Part shown: in pieces, positions 44,838 to 56,513 of the stretch
How the letters are laid out: each line of letters opens with the position of its first letter
Position numbering within the stretch: the first letter of the stretch is position 1
Source of the DNA: Copromyces sp. CBS 386.78
Lineage: Eukaryota; Ascomycota; Sordariomycetes; Sordariales; Sordariaceae
Assembly (NCBI GenBank): GCA_030685235.1
Contig: MU839080.1
Location: 682,001-746,000, forward strand
DNA length: 64,000 nt
Reading direction: 5' to 3'
Program-made: the position numbers and the translations under genes
Notes under the pieces: generated by a model
The model's database searches: none
What the model was told of the DNA's origin: nothing
Seen by the model: the letters and a program-made list of their open reading frames with translations, nothing else

Positions 44838-47800
44838 CTCGACACCATCACCAGCCGAGACACCATGTGGCCGTCCGCCGAGGAATATTGAGAAGGGACA
44901 AACATCCCTTCCTCCGCGCCGCCCTCCATGGACCCAACCACCCACCCACACTGCTTACTCCCTTCTCCTCCCCCCGATGTATCGCCAACCAGGATCTTGT
45001 CTGAAATCCTCCGCAAAGATGAAGGGCGGCCAGGATCGACTGGGTAAGGTTCGGAGACATCGGGCCAGGAACACGGCAGCTAACAGCCAAACAATGCGGA
45101 GACTAGTTTAGTCTCGCTAAGCACAAAGGACCAGGCCTGATAGACCGAGACAAGATCGTCAACGGAGCTAACCATTGGAGAGGAAGTGGGTGCAGTACGA
45201 GAGGCACACTTCTATCAACCGTCAAGAAAGTTGTGCTTCCCGTGTATTATCCTCCCACACCTCCGAACCGCAGCCTGGGCGAGAACACCCACCGCACACC
45301 TTGTGCCTGTTCCCTGATGATCATGAAGGGGATCAGCCTCTGACCTTCCGTACTCGGGGTTAGAGGCACGGCGGTCTGGTGGTTAGCACAGCCGCCAAGT
45401 TGTATAGCGCTTCTGTAGGTGAGGTGGGAATGGGCAGGAGGCCAAGAGAGGAGAGCACTAGAGGAGGGTATACCGGAGGCTAGAAGATGTGAGAGAGATC
45501 TATGTGTTGCAGAGAGCACGAGGGGAAGCTCGGTCAAGTGATCATCTTGCTACTAGTTTCGAACAAACCGCACACTAGGCCGGGCTATCCAAGAGTGTTC
45601 AAAAGGGTACCGAGACCGCAGCCACGTGCACCGTGAGAGATCAACTTTGATCAGATCGGGCCGTATAAGTGCAGGGGTCGACTATCGTTATCGGGGTAGG
45701 CTGAGTACCTATCCGTGCTGGAGAACATGTGGAAATATACGTAATATGGTAGCGTCCGCGGCTCTAAGTTTGAAGAAGACGGTTGAGCGGCTCCGGATTC
45801 TGCATCAACGGCCGACTCGAGTTACACCAGGTGTGGTCGTTTTCTCGGTGCAGTGTTCGGTTTAGGAATTCTTGCGGCTTCTTGATGAGGGGCATGCGGA
45901 GGAGAAAAGCTTCCGCACTTGACCGGCCAAGGTTAGGAAAAATGTGAAAAAGGGAAAGGTGCAGTGGACTTTGAAATGTAGAACTACTTGTAACCGCCGT
46001 GGATACCCTAAGAGAGTCCAACATCCAGGAAAGGTAAGGTACCATCGGCGGTGGATTGGAAGATGGGGAAGAACGATGCAAGATGCAGGAAGGAAAAGGT
46101 GACCAGTCATTCCCGAGAAGAAAAAGATCTCACAGGACGCTGCTCCTTCCTTTTCTGGTCGTTGTTCCTAAGTTTGGCCGGGGTTCCACTTTGCCGCGAG
46201 ATGTTGCTGCGGGAGAAGGGCAACGACTTCCGTCCAACAAACTTTTTCTGATCGCAAACCTCCGCAAACTCTGCAACTGCAACAAAACCCCCGCAAACAA
46301 TAATTGGTGCCCAAACGAAACCCCAGTGGAGGAGATTTCGGTCGGGTAAGCCGGAGAAGTTGACAAAGCCAAAGAAATATGCTATAACAAGTGTAACGAG
46401 GTATGTGCCGCCACGGTTGCCATGTGCAGGATGACTGACTTGAAAGAGACGGACAGACGGCGTCGAGGTCACGATTACACTTTCATCTCACGCCAAGCAC
46501 CTTTGTTTTTATTTTAGGCACTGAGTGGTATACTGTAAAAAGTCCCTACCAAGATATGCCTCCAACAAGTTACTTCTACGCGAAAGGTCAGCAGACAAGA
46601 ATGGGTCTTGGGATCCATCCAGAAGGCTACCAAGCAAGCAAACATAAGCAGAGTGCATGATGGTGCAAAGGACCCCAAATCCCCCAACGACGAGTCGACG
46701 AGCATCACCACCTCAACGAGTCCAACGACCTCCCCGAGTGCTCGTGCAAGATATTCTTACTCATACGAACGCGCCCCATCTCCGCCTCCATCATCTGTCT
46801 TGTTCACAAGCTTGCCGTCCTACACCCTCTCCGTCAGCTTCGATATCGCTTCGCCTACCCGCACCCACCACAACACCACACCACACCATCTTACGCCTCA
46901 CTGACGTATAACTTCCCCTCCCCATGCCGGGCGGGAATTGTCCGTACCTGGTCTAGCCTGCAGTCGCCTACACCACCAAGACCTCAAGCGAAGAATTTGG
47001 CGAGCTTATGATCAAGAGCAACCTGCGTCATTGTGCTGCTGCCCAACTCTCTGGCTTCTCTGGTTCTGGTTCTGGTTCAAGAGGTTCTTCGGTAAATGTC
47101 CCGTCGCAACCTCCGCCCCCTGCTGCTGTCCACCCACTGCCACGGTCAAATCAAGGCCGTTGCCGACCGGTGCCCCTGCCCAGCTGCCCACTAAGCCTAA
47201 TCATACCCCATGCTTTCCCCCGCCGCTATTTCTCCGCATAAGGAGATCTCTGCTATATAACTCCGCCCACAGAAGTGATCAACAGGTGCATGGAATGGCC
47301 TAAAAAGGGGCACTCCTCCAGTGAGGGATCTTCTCCGAATCGCAGCGTCGGCCAGTTTGCTGGTTATGGCTGCCAGAGCATGACACGGTCCGAGAGACCT
47401 TTCTTCAAGCGGAGAGCATCTCGATTGTCTTCTCACATTTGCCCTTCTTCCGAATCCCGATCTTTATTGTGGTGGAAAAAGCAATGTAATCGGAAGAGCT
47501 GGCGGCCAAAAACCTGTTCCGGATCTTCACAGTGGCTTAGTGCTGCTACTCTGGTAGAAATTGGGCTAGTGTACATGTAAGCTTGCTTATAGGAGAAAAA
47601 CCAGGTGCTCATCAGGAACAACTTCTGCTCCTTTTCCTTTTCTGGACACCGTCAGTCACAGGGCCGAACGGCATGTTCGTTCCTACGGTGTAAAGTGCCA
47701 ATTGAAAGCTGGAAGTATTGCTTCAATATTCGGGATCTCACATCGTCGTCTATATGAGCTCACGATACACAAACAGATCGGCACGCGAGCGGATGGTGGA

Positions 47801-48187
47801 ACGTGGAGGTATGGTCCGACGAGTCGGGTTCCACGCTATGAATGGCAATCCGGCTCCAGCCTGTCATACCTTGTGTCCTGTCATATCGTACAACACATTC
47901 CGTCGCCATGTCTATCCTCATTTGCTATACGTGTATGCGTACAGGAAATCCACGTGCCTTTCTGGGGGGTTCCGGGTAAAAGTTGATCGTTTAGCACTTG
48001 GCTGTTACTCTGTCGACAGGAGATCACAGTGCGTCCCCTGGCCTTAGTCGTGGGATCTCGTCAATATGCCCACTCGGGCTCTCTTCTAGCAAGGTTGAAG
48101 GGATGAAAAACACGGTACCGACGGCCGTCAAGGTATGGCCGAGGCCACATGAAATAGAGGCACATGAACGACGTCTTTCATCTTCTC
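44838..48187. other. large divergent intergenic region between lipase and beta-glucosidase genes
   Basis: About 3.4 kb without a supported gene. Short frames occur on both strands, but none shows a motif or good splice partners. Long upstream regions are usual for regulated secreted-enzyme genes, so this may hold extended control sequence for both hydrolases. I found no transposon ends and no clear known activator site. Confidence 0.45.
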
Positions 48188-48194
48188 TTATAAG
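48188..48194 (+). promoter_or_regulatory. TATA-like element of the beta-glucosidase gene
   Basis: TTATAAG lies about 110 bp before the start codon at 48304. It is a plausible core promoter, but the match is short. Confidence 0.35.
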
Positions 48195-48303
48195 TTGAAT
48201 AAACCTCCTCCAACGGGCCGTTGTTCCTCGCTAGGGCATCCCTTACCTTTTTGGACGCCTTCAAGTTGACAGTACTCGGGCTTCCGCAAGGGCATTCCTC
48301 AAG

Positions 48304-51219
48304 ATGGCTGTCCGGTCCAACCTTGTGTGGCTTACGCTCGCCTTGAGCCTTTTCGACCCTACCTGTAATGCAGGTCCAGTACGCCAGAGGGAGGCCGTCC
48401 CTGATGGCTTCTATGCGGCTCCTTACTACCCAACACCTTACGGTGGCTGGGAGGATTCATGGAAGGAGAGCTACGCGAAGGCGCAGGCCCTGGTGGACAG
48501 GATGACTCTAGCGGAGAAGACGAACATCACAGGTGGAAGCGGTATCTTTATGGGTCAGTCCTCCCGAGACCATTGTTACGGGTGCCGAACCCTGCTAACT
48601 GTGACACAGGGTGAGTTTATCAAAAATCTACCAAATCACTTGAGCACTTCTAACCATCGTACCAGCCCTTGTGTAGGAAACAGCGGTAGTGCGTACCGAG
48701 TTGGTTTTCCTCAGCTCTGTCTGCAGGATGGTGCTCTCGGTGTGGGCAACACTGATCATAACACGGCATTCCCGGCTGGCATCACGACGGGAGCGACGTT
48801 TGACAAAGACCTTATCTATGCTCGTGCTGTGGCTATGGGTAAAGAGTTTCGCGGCAAAGGAGCCCACGTTTTCCTTGGTCCCTCGGTAGGCCCGTTGGGT
48901 CGCAAGCCTCTCGGTGGCCGCAACTGGGAAGGCTTCGGTTCCGACCCCGTTCTCCAGGGTATTGCCGGTGCCCTGACTATCAAGGGCGTCCAGGAGCAGG
49001 GTGTTATTGCTACCATCAAACATTTCATCGGAAACGAGCAGGAGATGTATCGCATGTACAACCCATTTCAACCGGGATACAGTTCGAATATCGGTAAGTG
49101 ACAAAAACGGACACTTGAGTCGATAGTCGGATGCTAACCAAACCTTGTAGATGATCGCACTTTGCACGAGCTTTACGTAAGTTGCCCAGCAAAAAAAAAA
49201 AGAAAGAAACGGATTTGCGAAGACTAACACAGAGTTGCCTAGTTATGGCCATTTGCTGATGGCGTCCACGCCGGTGTTGGCTCGGCCATGACATCTTACA
49301 ACGCTGTCAACGGCTCGGCTGCTTCTCAAAACGCCTACATGATCAACAACTTGCTCAAGGATGAGCTCGGATTCCAAGGCTTCGTCATGTCGGATTGGCT
49401 TTCTCACCTTTCCGGCGTCGCATCAGCACTGGCCGGTCTTGACATGAGCATGCCTGGAGACACTCAGATCCCACTGTTTGGTGGTAGCCCTTGGAAGTTC
49501 CATCTTACGGAGGCGGTTCTGAACGGCTCAGTGCCAGTGGACAGACTGAACGACATGGCGACCAGAATTGTCGCCGCTTGGTATCAGTTCGGCCAAGACA
49601 AGGACTTCCCGGCTGTTAACTTTCACTCGTACGTATCGAGTGAAAAGGGGCTTCTTTACCCCGGTGCTGTTCCCGCCTCGCCCATTGGCAAGGTCAACTG
49701 GTTCGTGGACGTTCAAGCGGATCATGCCTCGGTCGCACGCCAGGTTGCCCAAGATGCCATCACTCTTCTGAAGAACGACGACGATTTCCTGCCCCTTTCT
49801 ACCAAGTCCCCTCTCAAGGTCTTCGGCTCCGATGCTCGGGTCGACCCCGCTGGCGCTAACTCTTGCGGAAGCCGTGCCTGCAATAAGGGCACTCTGGGAA
49901 TGGGCTGGGGCTCCGGCGTTGCGAACTACCCCTATCTCGATGACCCTATCACTGCCATCAAGAAGCGGGTTGAAGACGTCAAGCTCTACGATAGCGATAA
50001 CTTCCCCCTCATTCTCACCCCTTCGCCCACCGATGATGACGTTGCAATCGTCTTCATCAACTCCGACGCGGGCGAGAACTCGTTCACCGTTGAAGGCAAC
50101 CATGGTGATCGCGACAGCGATAAGCTCTCCGCTTGGCACAACGGCGACAAGCTTGTCCAGAAGGCTGCTGAGAAGTACAAGAACGTTGTAGTCGTCGTTC
50201 ACACTGTCGGTCCCCTCATCGTGGAGCCCTGGATTGACCTACCCTCTATCAAGACCGTTCTCTTCGCCCATCTCCCCGGTCAAGAAGCCGGCGAGTCGCT
50301 CGCCAACGTTCTCTTCGGCGACGTCTCACCCTCCGGTCACCTGCCCTACTCCATCACCAAGAAGGAGGACGACCTCCCCGACAGCGTTTCTAAACTCGTC
50401 AAGGAAATAATCGGTCAGCCCCAAGACACCTACAGCGAAGGCCTCTACATCGACTACCGCTGGCTCAACAAGCAGAAGATCAAGCCCCGCTACGCCTTCG
50501 GCCACGGTCTGAGCTACACCACCTTCAACTACACCGACGCCCACATCAAACTCGTCAACGCCCTCTCCTCGGCCTTACCACCCGCCCGCCAGCCCAAGCC
50601 CTCCGTCCCCGTCCTCTCCACCGAGATCCCGCCCGCCTCCGAAGCCTACGAGCCCGCCGGCTTCACCAAGGTCTGGCGCTACATCTATTCGTGGCTGTCC
50701 AAGTCCGACGCCGACAAGGCCTACGCCGTCGGCGTCTCTTCCACAAAGTCCGGCTCCAAAACCTACCCTTACCCCGAGGGCTACTCAGCCGTGCAAAAGC
50801 CCGGCGTCCCCGCCGGCGGCGGACAAGGTGGTAACCCGGCCCTTTTCGACACAATTTTTGAGGTTGACGTGACTGTGCAAAACACCGGTTCCACGCACAA
50901 GGGCAAAGCCTCTGTGCAGGCGTACGTGCAGTTCCCTGCGGATAGCGGGTATGACACGCCCATTATCCAACTGCGTGATTTCGCCAAGACGAAGGAGTTG
51001 GCGGCCGGAGAGAGCGAGACGGTTACGTTGAGGCTGAGGAGGAAGGACTTGAGCGTGTGGGATACGCAGAAGCAGAACTGGGTGGCGCCGGGGGCAGAGG
51101 GGGATAATGGGAAGAGTAAGAGGTATACTGTGTGGGTGGGGGAGGGGAGTGATAAGCTTTTTACTAGGTGTTTCTCGGATACGCTGGTTTGTGAAAGGGG
51201 GGTTGAGTCGCCTGTTTAA
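48304..51219 (+). CDS. secreted GH3 beta-glucosidase with a one-nucleotide exon
   Basis: An 893-residue secreted beta-glucosidase (glycoside hydrolase family 3) that releases glucose from cellobiose. A signal peptide covers about residues 1-23. Exons are 48304-48553, 48610 (one base), 48666-49093, 49151-49176 and 49243-51219. The introns are 56, 55, 57 and 66 bp, each with a good donor, and the first two both have CTAAC branch sites. The one-base exon joins ATGG, G and CCCTTGT to give MGPCVGN, matching the Cel3A-type GPCVGN segment. The N-terminal barrel has [10 protein letters not shown] and [18 protein letters not shown] and GFVMSDW follow, with nucleophile Asp286. The second domain has LGMGWGSG and [23 protein letters not shown]-terminal FnIII-like domain ends the protein, preceded by a 75-residue insert rich in Pro/Ser/Tyr. 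A simpler model using the acceptor at 48676 keeps frame but deletes Pro-Cys-Val. Confidence 0.93.
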
Positions 51220-53364
51220 GGGGATGAGGGGAAGGGGATTGTTTAGTTGTGGATGACGGTCGCTTTACGGGTGTATGTGGAGCATGCTAGGTTATATTGT
51301 TTAGCGGTTCGTAACTTTTTGTGTTGATTCTTATTTGGTGTGTTTATACGAGACCCATATTTACTTTCTACGTTCCGTGGCTATGTGATTGTTGTATTAT
51401 AATGTGATGTAAGCTGGCATAGGTAACAGAGATGTTCGTTGATGCACCAGGACAGCGACCTGGCTCTTGAGTGACGATGTCAAGACGCAGCACGTCACCA
51501 GTATACTCTTTTCTCCTTATAGACTACGTTTGCCTCCATGCTTGTTGGAAATCGACAACATATGTTTTACTGGAGCGAATCCATTTCATTGAGAGACATT
51601 CCATCGTAGTGATGGATATCTGGCTCACATATAGCTAGTTCCGTCAAGATATCAACATAAGGTACCTTTCACAGCCTGTTGACATTCTCTAGGCTCTGAG
51701 CAGGGAGAGTCGAAGTCATCAAAGCGCGCAGTTAGTAACGCATCGTCGTTGACGACAGTATTGAGACTTCTTATGTTCACTGACATCCCTTAAAGAATAC
51801 ACATCTAGTTCCTCACAGGTCTGTCTACCTGAAGATGTGGATTAGTCACTCAAGGTACCCGAGAGTTTCAGTCTTCTGGTTAACTATAAGGAGTTGCCTT
51901 TCAAAACAATCTGAGTACGAGAGATCACCGTGAACAAGAAGAGAAAAGGAACTGGGACGTATAGAGATAAAACGGAGGATGGATGCATGAAGGAATGAAT
52001 AAGGAGAACGGTAAGATCCAATTATGGGCGCATATGCTAAGGCAAAGAAACGACAGGAGGTGCAAATGTTTGACGCTAGGAAAGAAGGAACGAACGAAAG
52101 AAGATAAAATGGAAGGAAAAAGGAAAGAGAGAAAGACCCCTTCTCTAGGAAAGTCGTCTACTACGGCTGGGTTCATTCCATACATACTTCTTCTCCTCCT
52201 TCTCATGGTTCTCAAATCAGCTGTCTTCAAATTCTTTTCGTGTTTCTGTTACATTTCTTACTCTTACGTCTTTCAGGATTTCTCATCATTTGTCCTCTTA
52301 GCTGCTGAGTCTAGTATCGCTTTTCCTTTTCTAGTTCCTCCTCATCATCGCCCTTCTTGATACTTTTGCCTTTTTGTTTTGTCTCCTCACTTCCCTAGGA
52401 GAAGGAAGCTTTCTCCCTGCATTCTCTGTCTTTTCTTGGGTACTGACATCTCTGAAAATAGTTCTCAAGTCACCAGGAGGAGCGACACCTTGTGATGGCT
52501 ATCGTCAAAACGCAGACATATCTAGGTGCCGTCGTACTGGACATATTCCCAATTTCGTTCTGCCTGCCGATATCGGTAGGAGACCTCTTATCTTCGTCTA
52601 CAACTTGGCTTGGCCTTTCCTGTCCTATCGTCGTATCGGTGCGCGTATTCCATGCAGGGCAAAATAACAGCGAGTGATTGAATCTCTCACATCTATCGGT
52701 TACATAGATTTCATTTCCATAGTTTTAAGTTGCGAACCTTGACGGCCCCCTTTGTGCCAGCCAGTGCTTGAGTGAGTATCCCTCTCGTTATATTTCGTCA
52801 CACCCGAAACATCATTCAGATTCGAACGCCTCCAACGCCTCCTCCGCATCTCTCCAACACAGCATCTCCAACAGCAATTCTCCTCTCACCCGAATGTAAC
52901 CGAACCCTTCAGTCAGCCCTTTTCTTCCTCCGAGTCGGGCACGCGATCGAGAGGAATCAGATCAGATCATGATGCATTCTCGATCCATCCTTCATCTTTG
53001 TGGCGTCCACACAGCTCTTTTTCGTTTGGTCGCTTCCTCCGTCGCGTGCCATTTGTCGCTTCTCACTTCTCACTTCGCCCCGTTACGAAACGACGTGCAG
53101 ACGGAAGGAACGTGCATGGGAACCAACAACATGAAAGACGAAAAATTCCGAGTGTCTGGAACCCGAGACTTCAGATGCATAACAGATGCAGTTCTAGAAC
53201 TTTTGGAATTTTCTTTGATCCTGGTAAGTGCTTGGAGGGGAATGACAACAATTCTTTTTTTCTCGCTTTTCATTGAGAGCTTTGTTGATTTACCTTAACC
53301 CCCGCCTTGCCTAGGTATCAGCCTATGTCATCGACGGTAGTGAACCCGGCTTGCGGGTTATGGA
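51220..53364. other. gene-free stretch downstream of the beta-glucosidase gene
   Basis: About 2.1 kb starting with the AT-rich 3' end of the hydrolase gene. Purine-rich and pyrimidine-rich segments alternate (51940-52330). No supported gene or repeat was found before the transposon at 53365. Confidence 0.45.
53357..53364. repeat. left target-site duplication, GTTATGGA
   Basis: This 8-bp sequence directly abuts the left end of the transposon and is repeated exactly at 53872-53879 next to the right end. Eight base pairs is the duplication size of hAT elements. Confidence 0.88.
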
Positions 53365-53871
53365 CAGGACCTGCAACAAGTCAAATCCGTCAAATCTAAA
53401 CCTCCTCAAATCCGCCTCCAGAAGGGGGTAAATCCAGGGTAGAGATTTGCTTGCAAACCCAAATCTGGGGTCTCCGGATTTGATTTTGCAAGCAAATCTG
53501 CAAGATTTTTCAAAATCATTCAAATGTGGCTATTTTAGCTGTGTAAATCGCTGATTTGAGTGTTCAGATCCACTGACAGGGCTCGATTAGGCTCTGGGAG
53601 CCAATTGTAAATCGGGGACAAGGGGAGTTGGTTTTGGAGTTTGCTCCATAATTTCCAGCGAAGACGATGATTTCAGCTTGTAGAGTATATAAAGTATGGC
53701 GGTTAAGGGGGACCGGGGGCCGGAAAAATGAGATAATCCGTAGATTTGACGACTCAAATCGATAAATCCGAGCCAGATTCCCTTACTTTTCAGTCAAATC
53801 CAGTAATCTAAGCTCAAATCAAATCCAAATCTGGGGTCAGATTTGATTTGTTTGATTTGTTGCAGGTCCTG
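53365..53871. mobile_element. 507-bp hAT-like miniature inverted-repeat transposable element
   Basis: The element begins CAGGACCTGCAACAA and ends in the exact reverse complement of those 15 bases. The inverted repeat extends to 33 bp with five mismatches, four of them in one cluster. It is flanked by the perfect 8-bp duplication GTTATGGA. Inside, the hexamer-like word TCAAATC/GATTTGA recurs more than ten times, mostly near both ends. A longer motif around CCAAATCTGGGGTC occurs in direct orientation at about 53459 and 53825. No open frame could encode a transposase, so it is nonautonomous. The 8-bp duplication, CAG-type terminus and clustered subterminal motifs point to the hAT superfamily. 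I cannot say whether it belongs to a named Neurospora family. Confidence 0.88.
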
Positions 53872-53879
53872 GTTATGGA
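53872..53879. repeat. right target-site duplication, GTTATGGA
   Basis: An exact copy of the 8 bp at 53357-53364, directly after the right end of the transposon. Its perfection suggests a fairly recent insertion. Confidence 0.88.
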
Positions 53880-54156
53880 TAAGCCGGTTGCTGAGTCCTA
53901 CTTTGGGAAGAGGCTGCAGCGGCGAGATTGAGTTTTGGGAATAAAAGATGAGTCCGAACACAGATTGGTGATGACTACCACATGTGCGCTCGGGGATGTG
54001 TAATTTGTACGTAAGGAGCTGCCCTAGTAGGTATGCTGCATCCGGTGATGAACATAGGTAGGTAGTAGTGTACAGAGTTGTAAATGAACCTATGATCACG
54101 TCTTCCGTTCTAGTCCCTCGAGGGTCGATAGAGAATGCAGGTAATGGCAAAAGCCC

Positions 54157-54176
54157 TTTTTTTTTTTTTTTTTTTT
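54157..54176. repeat. T20 homopolymer run
   Basis: Twenty consecutive T on the plus strand, about 280 bp to the right of the transposon. It may be a slippage tract. Confidence 0.85.
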
Positions 54177-56487
54177 GTGGAAATGAATCCGGCAAGGTGT
54201 TATTGGCTTGAAGACTGTTGTTGTATAGGTCCTGTAGTTGATATCCAAGCTCGCATGTTTGCAATGACGAATAAGTGCTTGTAAAGGAACAACGGGAAGA
54301 CTGTTCTCAAATCGGAGATCGAGTACATATACAGCGTGGAACACATTCCGTAAATGATCATCAGTTGTCATTGATGATCCTTCGCGACACCGAATGGATC
54401 GCCAGTCGTATCTCGATGATGTTGTTCTCCAGCGCTCCGTTCAGTTAAATCTACGGTCCCTACACCCAAGTCACAGTAAAACCTTCAAGCGGTACGGGCC
54501 GCGAGACTTCTTCCTACGCTATCGATATTACCAAATATTCAAACTTCGAAAAGCGTCAATTATTGTTACCAAGCTTCACAAGATTGTTTTCCGTTGAATA
54601 TAGTTAGACAGCGGCTATTCTATGAATTGGATCCATCGGAACAGCTGAGTATTTTGGTTTTCTCCGTCCCCAAAACCCATCTCCAAAACCACTGACTGCC
54701 CTCCCAAGCCCCTGAGCCTTCTGAAAGACTTTTGCGAAGATGCAATGGTCCCTTTTCCTACGCCCTTTCTTCCGGAGTCACTGAAAAACATTGACGAAAG
54801 ATGGGCTTGAAGTACACCGTAGATTTAACCAAGGCAACATAGTAGATTTAACAGGACCGTTGTCCAGGGTAGTCTCTAGTGTCAAGGTTATACTGTCTCG
54901 TCTATCTTGCCTTGCCGGTCGGTGACGGAGATAAATGCTCCCTGTGTTTCTTTCATTCTATGTTGTTCTTGTGACGCCTTGAACTGTATGTAACTTGTTT
55001 AACCAGCGTTTGTTGACTTCTTTCTGCTGGTCAGTTGTGTTTATTCTGTTTTGTTCTTAATCAAGATCCTGAGGGTCAGCGTTGTAACCCCGTACCTTTA
55101 CTGAGATATCATCTCACCATCTTGCCTAATCTTCACGATGCAGGATCTTACGTCGTTACCTTCGTTCACTCGTTGTTGTTCGCTCTCGAGAGGCTCGAGC
55201 CCCTTGATGGTCAACCAGCCTTCCAGCCTGCCGACCAATGCCCAACCGTATGGATGGACTGCATCTTATCTTCAAGTCGATAGTCGATGGTATAAGCCAA
55301 GCCCATCCATCCGTTGCTGCGTGTCAGTCACTCGGTCGAGCTTCGATTGGATCCAACGCAGACCAGACCCAGTCCGGATCGCACACCGTTATAGATGTAC
55401 ACTATGTGAAGCACGACACTTACAAGTATGTACACATCATTCAGTACTAGTAAGTTCGTTAGCGCGGGACTTCATAACGTACTCTTCGCAACTCAACCAA
55501 CATTCCATCAAATTTCATGCAAGAAGTTGGTATCAGCCCGATGCGTTTTCCCAGTCTTACACACTCTGTCCAATTTCATATTTTGAATATGGTTATCCCG
55601 TTGTTGTTTTTTTGGTGAAGTTTTGCAAACCCCTGTGACAAGAACCGCACTAACAAACTTTTAAGGACTGATGTGTACACCCACGGGCATTCCTCGCACC
55701 ATCAGGCACCACCAGCAACGGAGGATAAGATGCGGAGGAGCTAACTGCCCCATATTCCCCGTATTCCCCGTGTCTCGTGATCCCACCCGTTCTTTCAATT
55801 TTGTGGGTGTGTCAGTGTGTTCCTGGGGATGTGGCCGTGGCGAGCCTGGATAGCGTCAGGTCCGGCCAGGTCCATTGTCAGGGCTAGGTAGGAAGGGAAC
55901 GGACGGGTTACACGGAGCTGAAAATGGGTGCCAGTAGTACCTATCATGGTATGTGAGAAGCAAAGAGGAGGGGTGAGCCTGTCTCGTCTGTCCTGTCTGT
56001 TCCTGGCGGCGTCTGGGGAAGGGGAGGGAGGGTGTGGAACGAAGATGTCGCGGAACGGAGACGGTGTGAATGTCTCGATGGTAGGACGGGCCCCGCTGAC
56101 CGGGTCGGCCGGTCGCCGGTGAGCTGTGGGAGCGGACTGGACGGCTGGAGGCGGGGAGGCTGGAAGCCTGCAACTGGGGATCGCTGCCGAGGCTGCCAAG
56201 CTGATGATTTGATTGGGGAAAGCTTTGGGAAAACGGTGAAGAAGGAAAAGCAGTCTTCAAAGTGGGCTTGAGGCTCTGAACGGTGCAGAGTGTGATGGTG
56301 AGTGGTGACAGGCTGACAGCGGACGATCCGCTGTTAGCGTTTGGCACCGTGGCATCACCGTCTGGCGTCTGCAGGGCCGCTTCAGCACGCTGTGCGGCGG
56401 GGCAGCCACCCAGCCAGCAGAGATTGGCTTTTGCGGAGGAATGTGGGGTTGGCCGCCAACGGAAGCGGGGGAGGCAGGGAGGGAAAG

Positions 56488-56513
56488 AAAAAAAAAAAAA
56501 AAAAAAAAAAAAA
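56488..56513. repeat. A26 homopolymer run
   Basis: Twenty-six consecutive A on the plus strand, following a G/A-rich stretch. No target duplication or retroposed gene body is attached, so it is taken as a simple repeat and not a poly(A) tail. Confidence 0.85.

Noticed and set aside
43489..51219. Secondary-metabolite or dedicated hydrolase gene cluster around the lipase and beta-glucosidase
   Set aside because: Only two secreted hydrolases are present, divergent and far apart, with no transporter, scaffold enzyme or local regulator beside them.
55138..55638. 166-codon plus-strand frame near 55 kb
   Set aside because: Its composition (Ser, Arg, Cys, Tyr scattered) looks like translated leader sequence and no domain is visible.
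56488..56513. A26 run as the tail of a retroposed gene or LINE element
   Set aside because: No coding remnant precedes it and no flanking target duplication was found.
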